From assembly GCA_014859735.1 (NCBI GenBank), contig JACUTR010000003.1:1-42757 (forward strand): 42,757 nucleotides of DNA. The letters run 5' to 3'. A program made the translations under genes and the position numbers. The stretch is from Candidatus Methanophagales archaeon. GTDB taxonomy: Archaea > Halobacteriota > Syntropharchaeia > Alkanophagales > Methanospirareceae. Under the pieces are notes generated by a model, which saw only the letters and a list, made by a program, of their open reading frames with translations, ran no database searches and was not told the DNA's origin. How positions within the stretch are numbered: position 1 is the first letter of the stretch; each line of letters opens with the position of its first letter. Below, piece after piece: positions 24,592 through 33,607 of the stretch.

Positions 24592-26529
24592 TTAATCCTC
24601 TCTTGCCAGGCTCTCTGGCGAGATATAGTCGTCACCAAAGCGCTCACGCGCTTTGAGCAAGCGCTCCCGCTGCTGGGTAAGTATCTCAAAGAGTACCGGT
24701 GGCGCATCAGCGACTTTATCCTGGTGGAATCTCTCCACCCGGTCGAGTTTGGCTAAGTTCTCAGGAACGCGAATGGTGAATTGCTTGACATAATCCTCCC
24801 TGGCGTACTCCTTATTCAACACCTGGCGGAAGAGCATACGCAGATCTTCATAGTTAGGAAGCCAGCCGGTGGGACCTCTTATCGCGCCGGCTTCATTATG
24901 CACACGGAGTTCCATCCACTTCACCCACACGTGCTTGTCCCGCACACCATTCAGGAACTTGCCTTCCTTATCCCGGAGGAAGTAGTTGACGCCGAAGACA
25001 AGAGGTGGTTTCTTGAGATTCTGTCCGAACTCCAGGTTATTCTGGATATACTTGCCCAAAGGAATGGAGACAAAGTCCTGGATGCTCATCAGATTTATCT
25101 CGGGGACACCCTCTTCACCAAGGATGGCATAGGTTGTTTCCGTCTCTAATGACGCACCATAGGCGATGATACCATGCACCCAATCAAAACTCTGCTGGAC
25201 TGGCACGTAACCCTTGGCGTCGCGGCCGCCATACATTATGCCAGCCAGCGCTACTCCTCGAGGATTATCAAGCTCGGGATCAACATTCCCCAGTGCCCGT
25301 AGCGCCACCGTGTAGCGGGCATTCTTGTGGGCTGGCGGGATTTTATTACCCTGCGCATCGGTCTTACCTTCGTACCACAACCCGGAGGAATTCACCCCCT
25401 CTTTGGGAAGTTCACAACCCATACCAAGCCAGTAGGGTTTGCCGTCCTTCACCAGCACGTTGGAAAAGATAACCTCACCCGGTGAGGTAAGTACTTTGTA
25501 GATAACCGGATCGCCAGTGGAGTTAACATCCTGGATAATGCCAAAGATGCCGGCTTCGGCATTCACTGCCCGGGCTTGACCATCAATATTGCGGAAGTAG
25601 GCGATGTCATCACCCAGGATGGTTTCGCCCGGGAGCATAGCGGTAGAGGTCTTGCCACAGGCGCTGGGAAAGGCACCTGCGAAGTAGGTCTTCCGGCAAG
25701 CTGGTCCGTGTACTCCCACTAACATCATATGCTCCGCGAGCCACCCCTCCCGGTCAGCCTTGCGGATGGTAAGGCGAAGTGCATGCTTCTTCAAGCCGAC
25801 GGTGTTACCCGCATACTGGGTGTTGACGCTATAGATGGTATCCTGGGTGTAGTCAATATAGATGCGTTTCTTCCCCGGCTCCATGCTCACCATATTCTCA
25901 GCCATCTTCCCCGCCGAATGCAAGATACAGAAGAGCTCGTCCTGCACTCCTTCTTGCCGGAACTGTTCATAAGCCAGACGATAGAGGAGGTCTTCGCTGT
26001 GGGCAACATACCAGGAGTCCGTGCACTGCAGGCAGGGGATGCTGAATATGGAGTTAGCAGGCCCTAATGAAAGGAAGCGGACAATCATCGTGCGGTTGCG
26101 CATAGCATCTTTGAGCAGCCCCTTCACCTCTGCCAAGCCTTCCTCCCGCTCAATCTGGTTGAGGGCTTTGCTGAGGGAATCGGTCTCGGGCACAAGATAC
26201 CTGGTAACCTCCCGGTCCCGGCCCTGGTCCTGTATACCATCAAAGTGGTAGGTGTGGCCTGGGAGTGCCAATGGCTTTTCTTCGCCGGTGGAGACCGCCT
26301 GCTGGCGTACATAGGCGATGTCCTCAGGGGAGTCACTACAGATGAAGATCGCCTCAGGCCTACAGAGCTCCACAGCATCAGCGAGAAATTGGTGAACTTT
26401 GGGTGTGGCTATCGCACGTAGCTTCTGGTAGTTAAGTTCGTCCAGGTTGGGTCGTAACGCTTCAAGGTACCTCGTTGACAGATCACTCCCTTTCCCCCCC
26501 AACTTTCCCAGCGTTCTTTTATCTTCCAT
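24592..26529 (-). CDS. pckG: Phosphoenolpyruvate carboxykinase (GTP)
   Basis: Converts oxaloacetate and GTP to PEP, CO2 and GDP, the entry step of gluconeogenesis, or runs anaplerotically in reverse. The 645 residues fit the GTP-dependent class (about 600-640). Seen: AGAFPSACGKTSTAML (P-loop); GDDIAYFRN (metal-binding Asp pair); AEAGIFGIIQDVN; the SPGEVIFSNVL segment; and FGVNYFLRDKEGKFLNG with the guanine pocket. I prefer ATG 26529 over the TTG at 26580, because GAGGGGGAAAGC precedes it. The gene is visibly richer in G+C and in CTG/GCC codons than its neighbours, which may reflect horizontal acquisition. It is divergent from the Lrp-type regulator gene, a possible controller. Confidence 0.94.
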   Translation of the reverse strand: MEDKRTLGKLGGKGSDLSTRYLEALRPNLDELNYQKLRAIATPKVHQFLADAVELCRPEAIFICSDSPEDIAYVRQQAVSTGEEKPLALPGHTYHFDGIQDQGRDREVTRYLVPETDSLSKALNQIEREEGLAEVKGLLKDAMRNRTMIVRFLSLGPANSIFSIPCLQCTDSWYVAHSEDLLYRLAYEQFRQEGVQDELFCILHSAGKMAENMVSMEPGKKRIYIDYTQDTIYSVNTQYAGNTVGLKKHALRLTIRKADREGWLAEHMMLVGVHGPACRKTYFAGAFPSACGKTSTAMLPGETILGDDIAYFRNIDGQARAVNAEAGIFGIIQDVNSTGDPVIYKVLTSPGEVIFSNVLVKDGKPYWLGMGCELPKEGVNSSGLWYEGKTDAQGNKIPPAHKNARYTVALRALGNVDPELDNPRGVALAGIMYGGRDAKGYVPVQQSFDWVHGIIAYGASLETETTYAILGEEGVPEINLMSIQDFVSIPLGKYIQNNLEFGQNLKKPPLVFGVNYFLRDKEGKFLNGVRDKHVWVKWMELRVHNEAGAIRGPTGWLPNYEDLRMLFRQVLNKEYAREDYVKQFTIRVPENLAKLDRVERFHQDKVADAPPVLFEILTQQRERLLKARERFGDDYISPESLARED

Positions 26530-26600
26530 CTTTTGCTTTCCCCCTCGCTTCCTCTTTGCCACTTTCTCTCCACAAACCAAAAGGATTAAAAAAGGATAAC

Positions 26601-26611
26601 TATTTATAAAA
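26601..26611 (+). promoter_or_regulatory. TATA box of the lrp-like gene
   Basis: TATTTATAAAA is centred about 28 nt before ATG 26634, predicting a leaderless mRNA. The 104-nt divergent region also contains the PEPCK promoter, so the two genes may share regulation. Confidence 0.5.
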
Positions 26612-26633
26612 TTTTCGATACTTAATTTTACAA

Positions 26634-27161
26634 ATGACGGAACTAAAGCTGAAGAAGAAGGACAAATGCATTATCCGGGCACTGCTTGAGGACGGGAGGC
26701 TCTCGTATTCAGAGCTCGGGAGACGGTGTGGGATAAGCCGGCAGGTAGCGTTTGAACGGGTAAAGAAGCTCTCAGAGGAGGGTGTAGTAAAGAGTTTTTC
26801 GGTCTGTTTAGATGCGGAGAAGCTTGGATTCTCGTTCCAGGCGTATGTGTTGATTATTGCGAGCCCGGATGAAAGATTGCGAAGAGAACTCACCGGGTTC
26901 TTGAGGAATAGTAAAAATGTACGAAGGATTCAACTCCTCTTCGGTCGGTTTGACTTCTTCCTGGAGGTTCTTTTCCAGGATAAGGATGAGATGACTGAAT
27001 TCTTAAGGGCGATGCATTCGTTCGGCGCGGTCGAGCGGACCGAGACGTTCATAGTGTATCAAACGATGAAGGATAAACCAGAAGACTCGTTTTTAGGGTA
27101 TTTAAGCGAAGAAGATGAGGATCATATTAGCAACCGGAAGGAAAGCAGAAGGAATGGTTAG
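26634..27161 (+). CDS. Lrp/AsnC family transcription regulator
   Basis: A 175-residue DNA-binding regulator. Residues about 8-55 form the winged HTH (DKCIIRALLEDGRLSYSELGRRCGISRQVAFERVKKL). Residues about 68-145 form the RAM-like effector domain (QAYVLIIASPD...GRFDFFLEVLFQDKDEMTEFL). A charged tail (SEEDEDHISNRKESRRNG) overlaps the next gene by 47 nt in another frame. It starts at ATG 26634 downstream of a TATA box. Its position back-to-back with the PEPCK gene suggests control of central carbon flow or autoregulation, but the effector is not evident. Confidence 0.88.
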   Translation: MTELKLKKKDKCIIRALLEDGRLSYSELGRRCGISRQVAFERVKKLSEEGVVKSFSVCLDAEKLGFSFQAYVLIIASPDERLRRELTGFLRNSKNVRRIQLLFGRFDFFLEVLFQDKDEMTEFLRAMHSFGAVERTETFIVYQTMKDKPEDSFLGYLSEEDEDHISNRKESRRNG

Positions 27162-28644
27162 GGATGCGGTAAGAACTGCAACTGTCTCGTTAGACTGCGA
27201 GGTGCTTACGCAGGACTTGGATATAGCAGCGTTCTCCACGCCAAAGACGTTGAGAAAAGCACTTGAACAATATAGGGGTTCTGAGAAACTGGACTGCACC
27301 CTCATTTTAGTTTCAGGATTTTGCAAAGCGGATTTCAGTGCTTTGGAAAGAGAGATAGCCATACCAATCAGGTTGGGACCACGACATGCATACGACATCG
27401 GTGAGGCATTACAATTTGCAGAAGAGACGGAATTCTCTCCAAATACACCGGCCGATCTGTTTTTGGCGGCGAAGCGAAAAGAGATGGTGAAACACCAGTT
27501 GTACGAGTTAGAAAGCGGAGTAAAGGAGTCTTTCTCCTTAAAAGGGGTGAAAATAGGTGGTGGAGCACGGATGAAGGTATGCGCAGAGCTCGTGGATGCA
27601 ACGCTGATGAAAGAGGAGGAGATACAACGAACAATAGCGCACTTCCTCAAGAGTGGCGCGGATATCCTGGATATCGGTGTTCATATTGGTGCGAAGCCCG
27701 ATGCGGTTAAAAAAGCGGTAAAAACCGCGTTAACTATCGCACCGGAGGTTCCTCTTTCCATCGATACGGTAGATGCTGAACTCATACGTGCAGGTATCGA
27801 AGCCGGTGTTGATATGGTGCTCAGCGTGAATAAAGAGAATATTTCAGAAGTGGGTGACGAGCTAAGGGGGAATGATGTGGCAGCAGTCGTCATTCCTGAC
27901 CGTGATGGCACCCAGAAAACCAACGAGAGTTTGTTTGCAACCATAAAAATGGCGGAGGAGTACGGCATCAAGCGCATAATCGCAGACCCGATCTTGAATG
28001 CCATTGGGTATGGAATTGCGGAATCCCTCTATAACTATTATAGTTTCAGAGTGCGTGACAAGAGCACACCTCTTTTCTTTGGCGTTGGGAATGTCATAGA
28101 GCTCATGGATGCGGATTCGGTCGGTATAACTGCGACCTTAGCAGGTATCGCCTCTGAACTAAACGCAGACATTCTCTTTACACCGGAATGCAGCGATAAA
28201 GCGAGGGGAAGCGTGAGAGAGCTGCGGGTAGCAGCGGAGATGATGATGCTCTCGAAGGCACGTAAAAGTGCACCGAAGGATCTCGGAATCGATCTGTTGA
28301 TGCTCAAAGAGAAGAGAAGGGAGCCGGTCATGAGAATTAGTGATACTAAGCGTATTGACGCGAGAAAGAATGAAACGTGGGAGCTCGACCCGGAGGGATG
28401 TTTTAGAATCGCGATCTGTGAGGTAGAAGGAGATGGCGGGAGCGATAAAAAGATATGTGCACACCATTTGCCAACCGGGAAACTAATAATAGGGAAGAGT
28501 GCACCGGAGATAATGGATACAATCCTGCGATTGAATCTGGTTTCACTGCTTGAACACGTCTCTTATCTGAGCAGAGAACTAACCAAAGCTGAGCTCGCAC
28601 TGCGGTTGGATCGGAGTTACGAGCAGGATGAGGCGCTCTTTTAA
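27115..28644 (+). CDS. Dihydropteroate synthase-like protein (MJ0107 / TIGR00284 type)
   Basis: A 509-residue protein of the archaeal dihydropteroate-synthase-related family. An N-terminal alpha/beta domain (MRIILATGRKAEGMVRDAV, about 1-140) is followed by a TIM-barrel DHPS-like domain (about 150-385) with DILDIGVHIG, LSIDTVDAELIRAGIEAGVDMVLSVN and LFFGVGNVIELMDADSVG. A C-terminal region of about 120 residues follows. The start codon overlaps the lrp-like gene by 47 nt. Real DHPS makes dihydropteroate; in archaea that use methanopterin the related reaction is thought to be done by another enzyme, so the substrate here is uncertain. A pterin-related role is the best guess. Confidence 0.85.
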   Translation: MRIILATGRKAEGMVRDAVRTATVSLDCEVLTQDLDIAAFSTPKTLRKALEQYRGSEKLDCTLILVSGFCKADFSALEREIAIPIRLGPRHAYDIGEALQFAEETEFSPNTPADLFLAAKRKEMVKHQLYELESGVKESFSLKGVKIGGGARMKVCAELVDATLMKEEEIQRTIAHFLKSGADILDIGVHIGAKPDAVKKAVKTALTIAPEVPLSIDTVDAELIRAGIEAGVDMVLSVNKENISEVGDELRGNDVAAVVIPDRDGTQKTNESLFATIKMAEEYGIKRIIADPILNAIGYGIAESLYNYYSFRVRDKSTPLFFGVGNVIELMDADSVGITATLAGIASELNADILFTPECSDKARGSVRELRVAAEMMMLSKARKSAPKDLGIDLLMLKEKRREPVMRISDTKRIDARKNETWELDPEGCFRIAICEVEGDGGSDKKICAHHLPTGKLIIGKSAPEIMDTILRLNLVSLLEHVSYLSRELTKAELALRLDRSYEQDEALF

Positions 28645-28754
28645 TTCCCCCTGTAGTATGAAGCTGAGAACTTTTTAAGACATAAGGATGTATATAGGAA
28701 TAACAATAAAAAGCCCAACGCGATTCGATCTAGCTATATGGGGGTGAAAAAGGG

Positions 28755-30107
28755 ATGGTAAAAGATGATGAAATGTCTAAATTACCTATTTTTATTATAA
28801 CCGAAACCGAACCTACGCCGCTTCTACGTGATTTTGCCACATTTACACAATACTTAAGAACACATCACATTGTCTTAACCCGGGTCAATGAGTTCATATC
28901 CGGAAGAGACGTATATGAAGTAAACCAAGAGATAACTCGTCCTTTCCCCGATACTACTCCACGAACCGACCAGACTTTGTATCCACTTTTGCATCTCTTT
29001 TACCACCTCGTTTTAGCGGGGAAATTGTTCCAAAAAGTTACTGGAAAAGGCAGTAGATTAGTTTTGAAACCCACTGGGCGTCTTCGGACATACGAGGAAC
29101 TGAAGCTTACAGAAAGATATTTCTTCCTGCTGGAGACTTTCTGGGTAGACGCGGACTGGGAAAAACTCCAGGTAGAATACCTTTTGCATTCATTTTTGTA
29201 TACCGTTCCTAAGGTTTTGGAATATCTGGGTGAGCAGCAGCCAGGGGAAAGAATTCAACTAAAAGGTGCTTCTGATATGGCTCGGATGTTTTTGGATTGG
29301 AACTACTTTTTGCTCTATTTTTCCTACTTCGGCTTCTGGGAGGTAACCCGAGATACCGATTTAGCCGCCCGGGATTGGCCCAAACGTTTTTTCAGAGCAG
29401 AATCAATAACACCTTCTACTTTTGGGGTGACTTTGGCCAGGGTCTTACGTGAAACAAGGGATTTATTTTACTGGAATTTACCAAATCGTCGTAAACACGG
29501 CGAGTGGGAAGCTATACCGGGATCTCCGTTCCCAGGCGAAGACTCACCCACCCTTTTTGAGCTCGAACCGAAGCGCAAAAGGTCAAAAGCCGCCATCAAA
29601 GAAGATAAAGGAAAACCCGGCGACCCTTTCATCCTGCCCTTTGTTCCATTTTTTGCCGAGGGAGAATTGCAAAAAACGCTTCCCCGTGAAGGAGTAAAAT
29701 TTGTGGACGGAACCTATATCTTTAAAGTGGCTTTGGCTAAAGACCGTTGGCGGCGAATTGAGATATCCGCAGACCATACCTTGTTTGACCTTCATCGTGC
29801 TATCCAGAAAGCCTATAATTTCGATGATGACCATCTTTATTCCTTTTTTATGGACGGCAAACCATGGTCGCATGAACGATTTACATCACCGTATGAAGAT
29901 GAAGGTCCATGGGTAGATGATGTTCGTATCGGCGAGTTAGGGCTATTTGTAGGGCAGAACATCCTTTATCTCTTTGATTACGGTGATGAATGGCATTTTC
30001 GAGTCGATTTGGAAGAGATACGGACAGAAGGGCGTAAACCCAGTAAGCCTACAATCATTGAAAAGAAGGGAAAGGCTCCAGAACAATATGGATATTATGA
30101 GGAATGA
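28755..30107 (+). CDS. pRiA4b ORF-3-like domain protein
   Basis: A 450-residue protein. The C-terminal part (about 310-440) matches the plasmid pRiA4b ORF-3 (IS1096 passenger-like) domain: TYIFKVALAKDRWRRIEISADHTLFDLHRAIQKAY, HLYSFFMDGKPW, GELGLFVGQNILYLFDYGDEWHFRV. The N-terminal 300 residues are helical and rich in Trp, Tyr and Phe, and I do not recognise them. A Lys-rich linker (PKRKRSKAAIKEDKGK) joins the two parts. ATG 28755 follows GGGGGTGAAAAAGGG. The domain occurs on plasmids and mobile elements but also widely in chromosomes. No transposase is adjacent. Function unknown. Confidence 0.82.
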   Translation: MVKDDEMSKLPIFIITETEPTPLLRDFATFTQYLRTHHIVLTRVNEFISGRDVYEVNQEITRPFPDTTPRTDQTLYPLLHLFYHLVLAGKLFQKVTGKGSRLVLKPTGRLRTYEELKLTERYFFLLETFWVDADWEKLQVEYLLHSFLYTVPKVLEYLGEQQPGERIQLKGASDMARMFLDWNYFLLYFSYFGFWEVTRDTDLAARDWPKRFFRAESITPSTFGVTLARVLRETRDLFYWNLPNRRKHGEWEAIPGSPFPGEDSPTLFELEPKRKRSKAAIKEDKGKPGDPFILPFVPFFAEGELQKTLPREGVKFVDGTYIFKVALAKDRWRRIEISADHTLFDLHRAIQKAYNFDDDHLYSFFMDGKPWSHERFTSPYEDEGPWVDDVRIGELGLFVGQNILYLFDYGDEWHFRVDLEEIRTEGRKPSKPTIIEKKGKAPEQYGYYEE

Positions 30108-30159
30108 TATTTTGATTTCCCGTGCATAAGACTATTTTAAAAGAGGACGCGGCAGGAAA

Positions 30160-31176
30160 ATGAAAGATATTGTATCCGGTTGGATTGAGCTTTCGGGATT
30201 GCCAAAGTTCACGACCTCGCTATTCCCCTTCATTTTGGGATCAGTTGTAGCATGGGTTGAGGGATATGCCTTTAACGGCCCTGTGCTCGCAATCTCATTG
30301 CTTGCGGTGTTTCTGCTCTCAGAGTTCTGCTTCGTGCTCAATGCGAGCAGTATATACGCCGATTTGAATAAAAAAGGGATTGATGTTGGTAGGGTAGAAG
30401 GAACGAGCACGCTCCATTCCACAGCAATCAGCGGGAGGTTTAATGCATTCGTTAAAGGGCATATAACGGTGAAGCAGGCGGATATCGGTGCTTATCTCTG
30501 TGTTGTGGCTGCAATACCCCTCGGCGTGCTCTTACAGGTCCATTTCAAGACCGGTTATCTCACCTTGCCACTCGGTCTCCTTGGCATCTTCATCGCGTAC
30601 TCATATTCGCGTGGACCGCGGCTCTCGTACCATGGATTGGGTGAAATAGCGCTCACTACCGGAGTGGGGTGGCTGACGGTCTTCAGCGGTTATTATTTAC
30701 AAACGCAGCAGGTGAGCTGGCTTCCGACGATTGTCGCTCTTCCCTGGGTGATCGATGTCTTCAAGCTGAAATTAACGCGGAATATCCCGGATTTCGAATG
30801 CGACCAGATGATAAACCGCAGGAATCTGGCAGTTCGACTGGGTAAGCGCGTGACTGCCAGTCTTTATGCACCGTTGACCATCTGCGCATGGCTCGCATTC
30901 ATCCCCCTTCTGGTCCTCGACCTCGGCGTCCCGTACATTTTTTTCGTGCTGTTAGCCTTCCCGATCTTCTTCACGGCAAAGAGTTTGATGTTAATACAAA
31001 CTTTTAAGAAAAGTTTGATCAAAACTGGAAGCGAAGAGGATACTAAGGCTTTTAAGAAAAGTTTGACTAAGGAACAAATCGGTAGGATAACCAAATATGC
31101 CTTCTCGGGCATGATACTGATTCCGGTAGCACTCATTCTGATTTTTGTTCTCACACTTGTGTTACCGCCCCTGTGA
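30160..31176 (+). CDS. UbiA-family prenyltransferase
   Basis: A membrane enzyme of 338 residues with about nine hydrophobic helices, predicted to attach a polyprenyl chain to an acceptor (quinone, phenazine, or lipid). The second Asp-rich motif is clear: RNIPDFECDQMINRRNLAVRLG. The first, normally NDxxDxxxD, reads SSIYADLNKKGID and lacks the first Asp. Between the late helices sits a Lys-rich loop TFKKSLIKTGSEEDTKAFKKSLTK, made of two copies of a palindromic repeat (separate entry). ATG 30160 lies 50 nt after the previous stop. The convergent NDH-2-like gene raises the possibility of quinone metabolism; a lipid acceptor such as in archaeol synthesis is an alternative. Confidence 0.82.
   Translation: MKDIVSGWIELSGLPKFTTSLFPFILGSVVAWVEGYAFNGPVLAISLLAVFLLSEFCFVLNASSIYADLNKKGIDVGRVEGTSTLHSTAISGRFNAFVKGHITVKQADIGAYLCVVAAIPLGVLLQVHFKTGYLTLPLGLLGIFIAYSYSRGPRLSYHGLGEIALTTGVGWLTVFSGYYLQTQQVSWLPTIVALPWVIDVFKLKLTRNIPDFECDQMINRRNLAVRLGKRVTASLYAPLTICAWLAFIPLLVLDLGVPYIFFVLLAFPIFFTAKSLMLIQTFKKSLIKTGSEEDTKAFKKSLTKEQIGRITKYAFSGMILIPVALILIFVLTLVLPPL
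30997..31066 (+). repeat. Pair of AT-rich palindromic units inside ubiA
   Basis: CAAACTTTT-AAG-AAAAGTTTG (30997-31017) is a perfect palindrome with 9-base arms. The 18-nt core CTTTTAAGAAAAGTTTGA (31001-31018) recurs exactly at 31049-31066, 48 nt later, so the same frame is kept and FKKSL is encoded twice. Confidence 0.8.
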
Positions 31177-31215
31177 CACCACGGTGAAATAGCGAGGCAA
31201 AAAGAGCTGGAGCTA

Positions 31216-32394
31216 TCAGAATCTCTTCATATAGCGATGCTCGACGAACTTCTTTAACCGGTATGCAAAGACCTTAAACACCATTCCACCGAAATACAGC
31301 ACTGCTTTGTCATCACCGAGCGATATAAGAGCTTTTGGGTTCTGTATCGTATTCTTTGGCCTGTATCTCTTCAATTTCTCCCCTTTCATTGTATATAAAG
31401 AATAATATTTCTTTGGTAAAGCGTTCTTTTTGAAAGAAAGGTTTTTTATCGTTCTTATTATATTCTCCGCCGCTGCTCTACCCTGCCCTTCCGCCTCCTC
31501 GACATTCTGGCCGGCACGAACACCCTCGCGCTCGAAGTAGACGGTATCCCCGACTGCAAATACATCATCCATACCCTCTACACGGAGATAAGAGTCCACT
31601 TTGAGCCATCCCTTCACCTTTGGCAGATCGAGTATCTCAAGAAGACGGTTGGGTTTTATCCCTGCCGTCCAGATAATAATATTGTAGGGCAGTTTCTTTC
31701 CATCTTTGAATGTAATCTCCCCCTCGCTCACTTCTTGCACTGCTGTTTCCGTCAATATCTCAACACCGCTATCAGAAAGGAATTTACGTACATAGATGGC
31801 TACGTTCTCTTTTGGAAGAGCAGGCAATATCCGCGGCATCATCTCGACAAGCGATATTCTTGCGCGAGCTCCCCTATCCTTGAAATAGTCAACCAATTCA
31901 CCGGCAACCTCTATCCCGGTCAATCCGGCACCGATAACCGCAATGCTGCTCTCCTTTGAGTAATCAAGCGTATCAAGCGCATTCTTTGTCTCAATCGCAC
32001 CGTTCATGGTATTAACCGTGTATGACCGCTTTTCTGCGCCGGGTATTCCGAAGAATGTCTGTTCAGCACCGATGGCGATCACGAGAAAATCGTACGGTAT
32101 ATCCCGCGCGTCATCTTCGGCGGTTGCTTTAGTCTTCACCTTTTTAGCCTTAACATCAATATTTACAACCTCCGCCTGTATGAATCCCGCACCGAGTTTC
32201 GTTGCGAATTTCTTTAAATCGTGGGATATCGCTTCGGGTGTAACTTTTCCACTCAAGAGCTCGGGATATGCCGGCGGGTAATCAAATTGTGGTGTGTGAT
32301 CAATCATAGTAATATCGAGCTCTTTTGCCTCTTTTCGGAGCGTGCGTGCAACTTCCACGCCACCGAATCCACAGCCCAGCACAACAACGTTCAT
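31216..32394 (-). CDS. FAD-dependent NADH dehydrogenase (NDH-2-like) / pyridine nucleotide-disulfide oxidoreductase
   Basis: A 392-residue two-dinucleotide-binding flavoprotein. Seen: N-terminal VVLGCGFGGVEVARTLR (FAD); IAIGAEQTFFGIPGAE; second Rossmann motif SIAVIGAGLTGIEVAGEL (NADH); VFAVGDTVY; and the C-terminal membrane-proximal basic helix (FKVFAYRLKKFVEHRYMKRF). It could oxidise NADH with a membrane quinone, or be a related sulfide:quinone or CoA-disulfide reductase-like enzyme; redox-active Cys pairs are not evident, favouring NDH-2. ATG 32394. Near residue 330 the chain contains NLSFKKNALPKKYY, encoded by a palindromic repeat that also occurs outside this gene. It is convergent with ubiA. 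Confidence 0.85.
   Translation of the reverse strand: MNVVVLGCGFGGVEVARTLRKEAKELDITMIDHTPQFDYPPAYPELLSGKVTPEAISHDLKKFATKLGAGFIQAEVVNIDVKAKKVKTKATAEDDARDIPYDFLVIAIGAEQTFFGIPGAEKRSYTVNTMNGAIETKNALDTLDYSKESSIAVIGAGLTGIEVAGELVDYFKDRGARARISLVEMMPRILPALPKENVAIYVRKFLSDSGVEILTETAVQEVSEGEITFKDGKKLPYNIIIWTAGIKPNRLLEILDLPKVKGWLKVDSYLRVEGMDDVFAVGDTVYFEREGVRAGQNVEEAEGQGRAAAENIIRTIKNLSFKKNALPKKYYSLYTMKGEKLKRYRPKNTIQNPKALISLGDDKAVLYFGGMVFKVFAYRLKKFVEHRYMKRF
31408..31444 (-). repeat. AT-rich palindromic element, copy R1 (in frame in the NDH-2-like gene)
   Basis: A 37-nt unit that differs from R2 (33608-33643) only by one extra G. On the coding (minus) strand it reads AACCTTTCTTTCAAAAAG then AACGCTTTACCAAAG, giving LSFKKNALPKK. 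Confidence 0.85.
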
Positions 32395-32476
32395 GGTAAG
32401 TAAAACAATATCAGCGTCTACCTATCTATCTCTATGTAATGTAAAAAAACCTTTTCTAACAGATTTGCATCACTCC

Positions 32477-33580
32477 ATGAGGATGACCATCGAAGAGGAG
32501 ATCAAGAACATAGAGGATGAGCTCAGGGAAACACCATATAACAAGGCAACCCAGCACCACATCGGACGGCTCAAAGCGAAACTCGCCCGGCTCAAGGATG
32601 AGCTGCAAAAACAAGCAACAGCAAAATCCGCGGGCAAACGGGAAGGATATGCGGTAAAAAAATCAGGGGATGCTACCATCATAATGGTGGGATTTCCATC
32701 GGTCGGTAAATCAACGCTGCTCAACTGCCTCACGGGCACCACTGCTGAGGTTGCGGCTTATGATTTCACCACGCTTGAAGTGATTCCCGGTACGCTCCGG
32801 TATAAAGGTGCACGACTGCAATTTCTTGATGTCCCGGGGCTTATTCAGGGTGCAGCGGCAGGACGGGGGCATGGCAAGGAGGTATTATCAGTGATGCGAA
32901 ACGCTGACTTGATCCTTATCCTCGTCGATGTCCTTCAACCGCAGCAGTACGATACACTGGTAAAGGAGTTATATGATGCGGGCATTCGAATTAATACCAA
33001 ACCTCCTGAGGTGGGCATTCATAAAGCAAGTAGAGGAGGAATTACCATAGACCGCACCGTTGATCTCGATCTTGATGACAAAATGATCAAAGCGGTGTTA
33101 GCAGAATACAAAATACACAACGCGGAGGTTCTGATACGAGAACGCATCACACTCGATGAGCTTATTGATGCAGTTATGGGAAACCGGAAATACATCCGTG
33201 CACTCACCGTCATAAACAAGATAGATCTGGTGGATTCTGAAGGGCTTCGGAGATGCATGGAGCGATTTCCTGACGCAGTTCCAATCTCTGCCACTGTCGG
33301 CATAAACATTGGTGCACTGAGAGAAAGGATCTACAATGGGCTCGAATTCATGTGCATCTATATGAAGCCGCGGGGTGCGTCACCGGATATGGATAATCCA
33401 CTGGTTATCAAACGGGATTCTACGGTTGCTGATGTCTGTTCGACCATTCATCGTGACTTCATTGAGAAGTTCCGATACGCACGCATCTGGGGCAAGTCCG
33501 TGAAATATGGTGGCCAGCGTGTCGGTCTTTCGCATGTGCTTGCGGACGGAGATGTGGTGAGCATCGTGGCACGGAAATAA
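32477..33580 (+). CDS. DRG-family GTP-binding protein
   Basis: Archaeal member of the Obg/DRG subfamily, probably involved in translation or ribosome function. The 367 residues contain an N-terminal helical hairpin (ELRETPYNKATQHHIGRLKAKLARL), the G domain with P-loop GFPSVGKSTLLNC, switch region TTLEVIPG, DVPGLIQGAA (G3) and NKIDL (G4), and a C-terminal TGS domain (VADVCSTIHRDFIEKFRYARIWG). The 46 residues before ATG 32477 in the ORF-track frame are leader sequence: homologues start near this Met. ATG 32483 is a close alternative. It is divergent from the NDH-2-like gene. Confidence 0.93.
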   Translation: MRMTIEEEIKNIEDELRETPYNKATQHHIGRLKAKLARLKDELQKQATAKSAGKREGYAVKKSGDATIIMVGFPSVGKSTLLNCLTGTTAEVAAYDFTTLEVIPGTLRYKGARLQFLDVPGLIQGAAAGRGHGKEVLSVMRNADLILILVDVLQPQQYDTLVKELYDAGIRINTKPPEVGIHKASRGGITIDRTVDLDLDDKMIKAVLAEYKIHNAEVLIRERITLDELIDAVMGNRKYIRALTVINKIDLVDSEGLRRCMERFPDAVPISATVGINIGALRERIYNGLEFMCIYMKPRGASPDMDNPLVIKRDSTVADVCSTIHRDFIEKFRYARIWGKSVKYGGQRVGLSHVLADGDVVSIVARK

Positions 33581-33607
33581 ACATTTTCCAAATCCCAATT
33601 AAATAAG

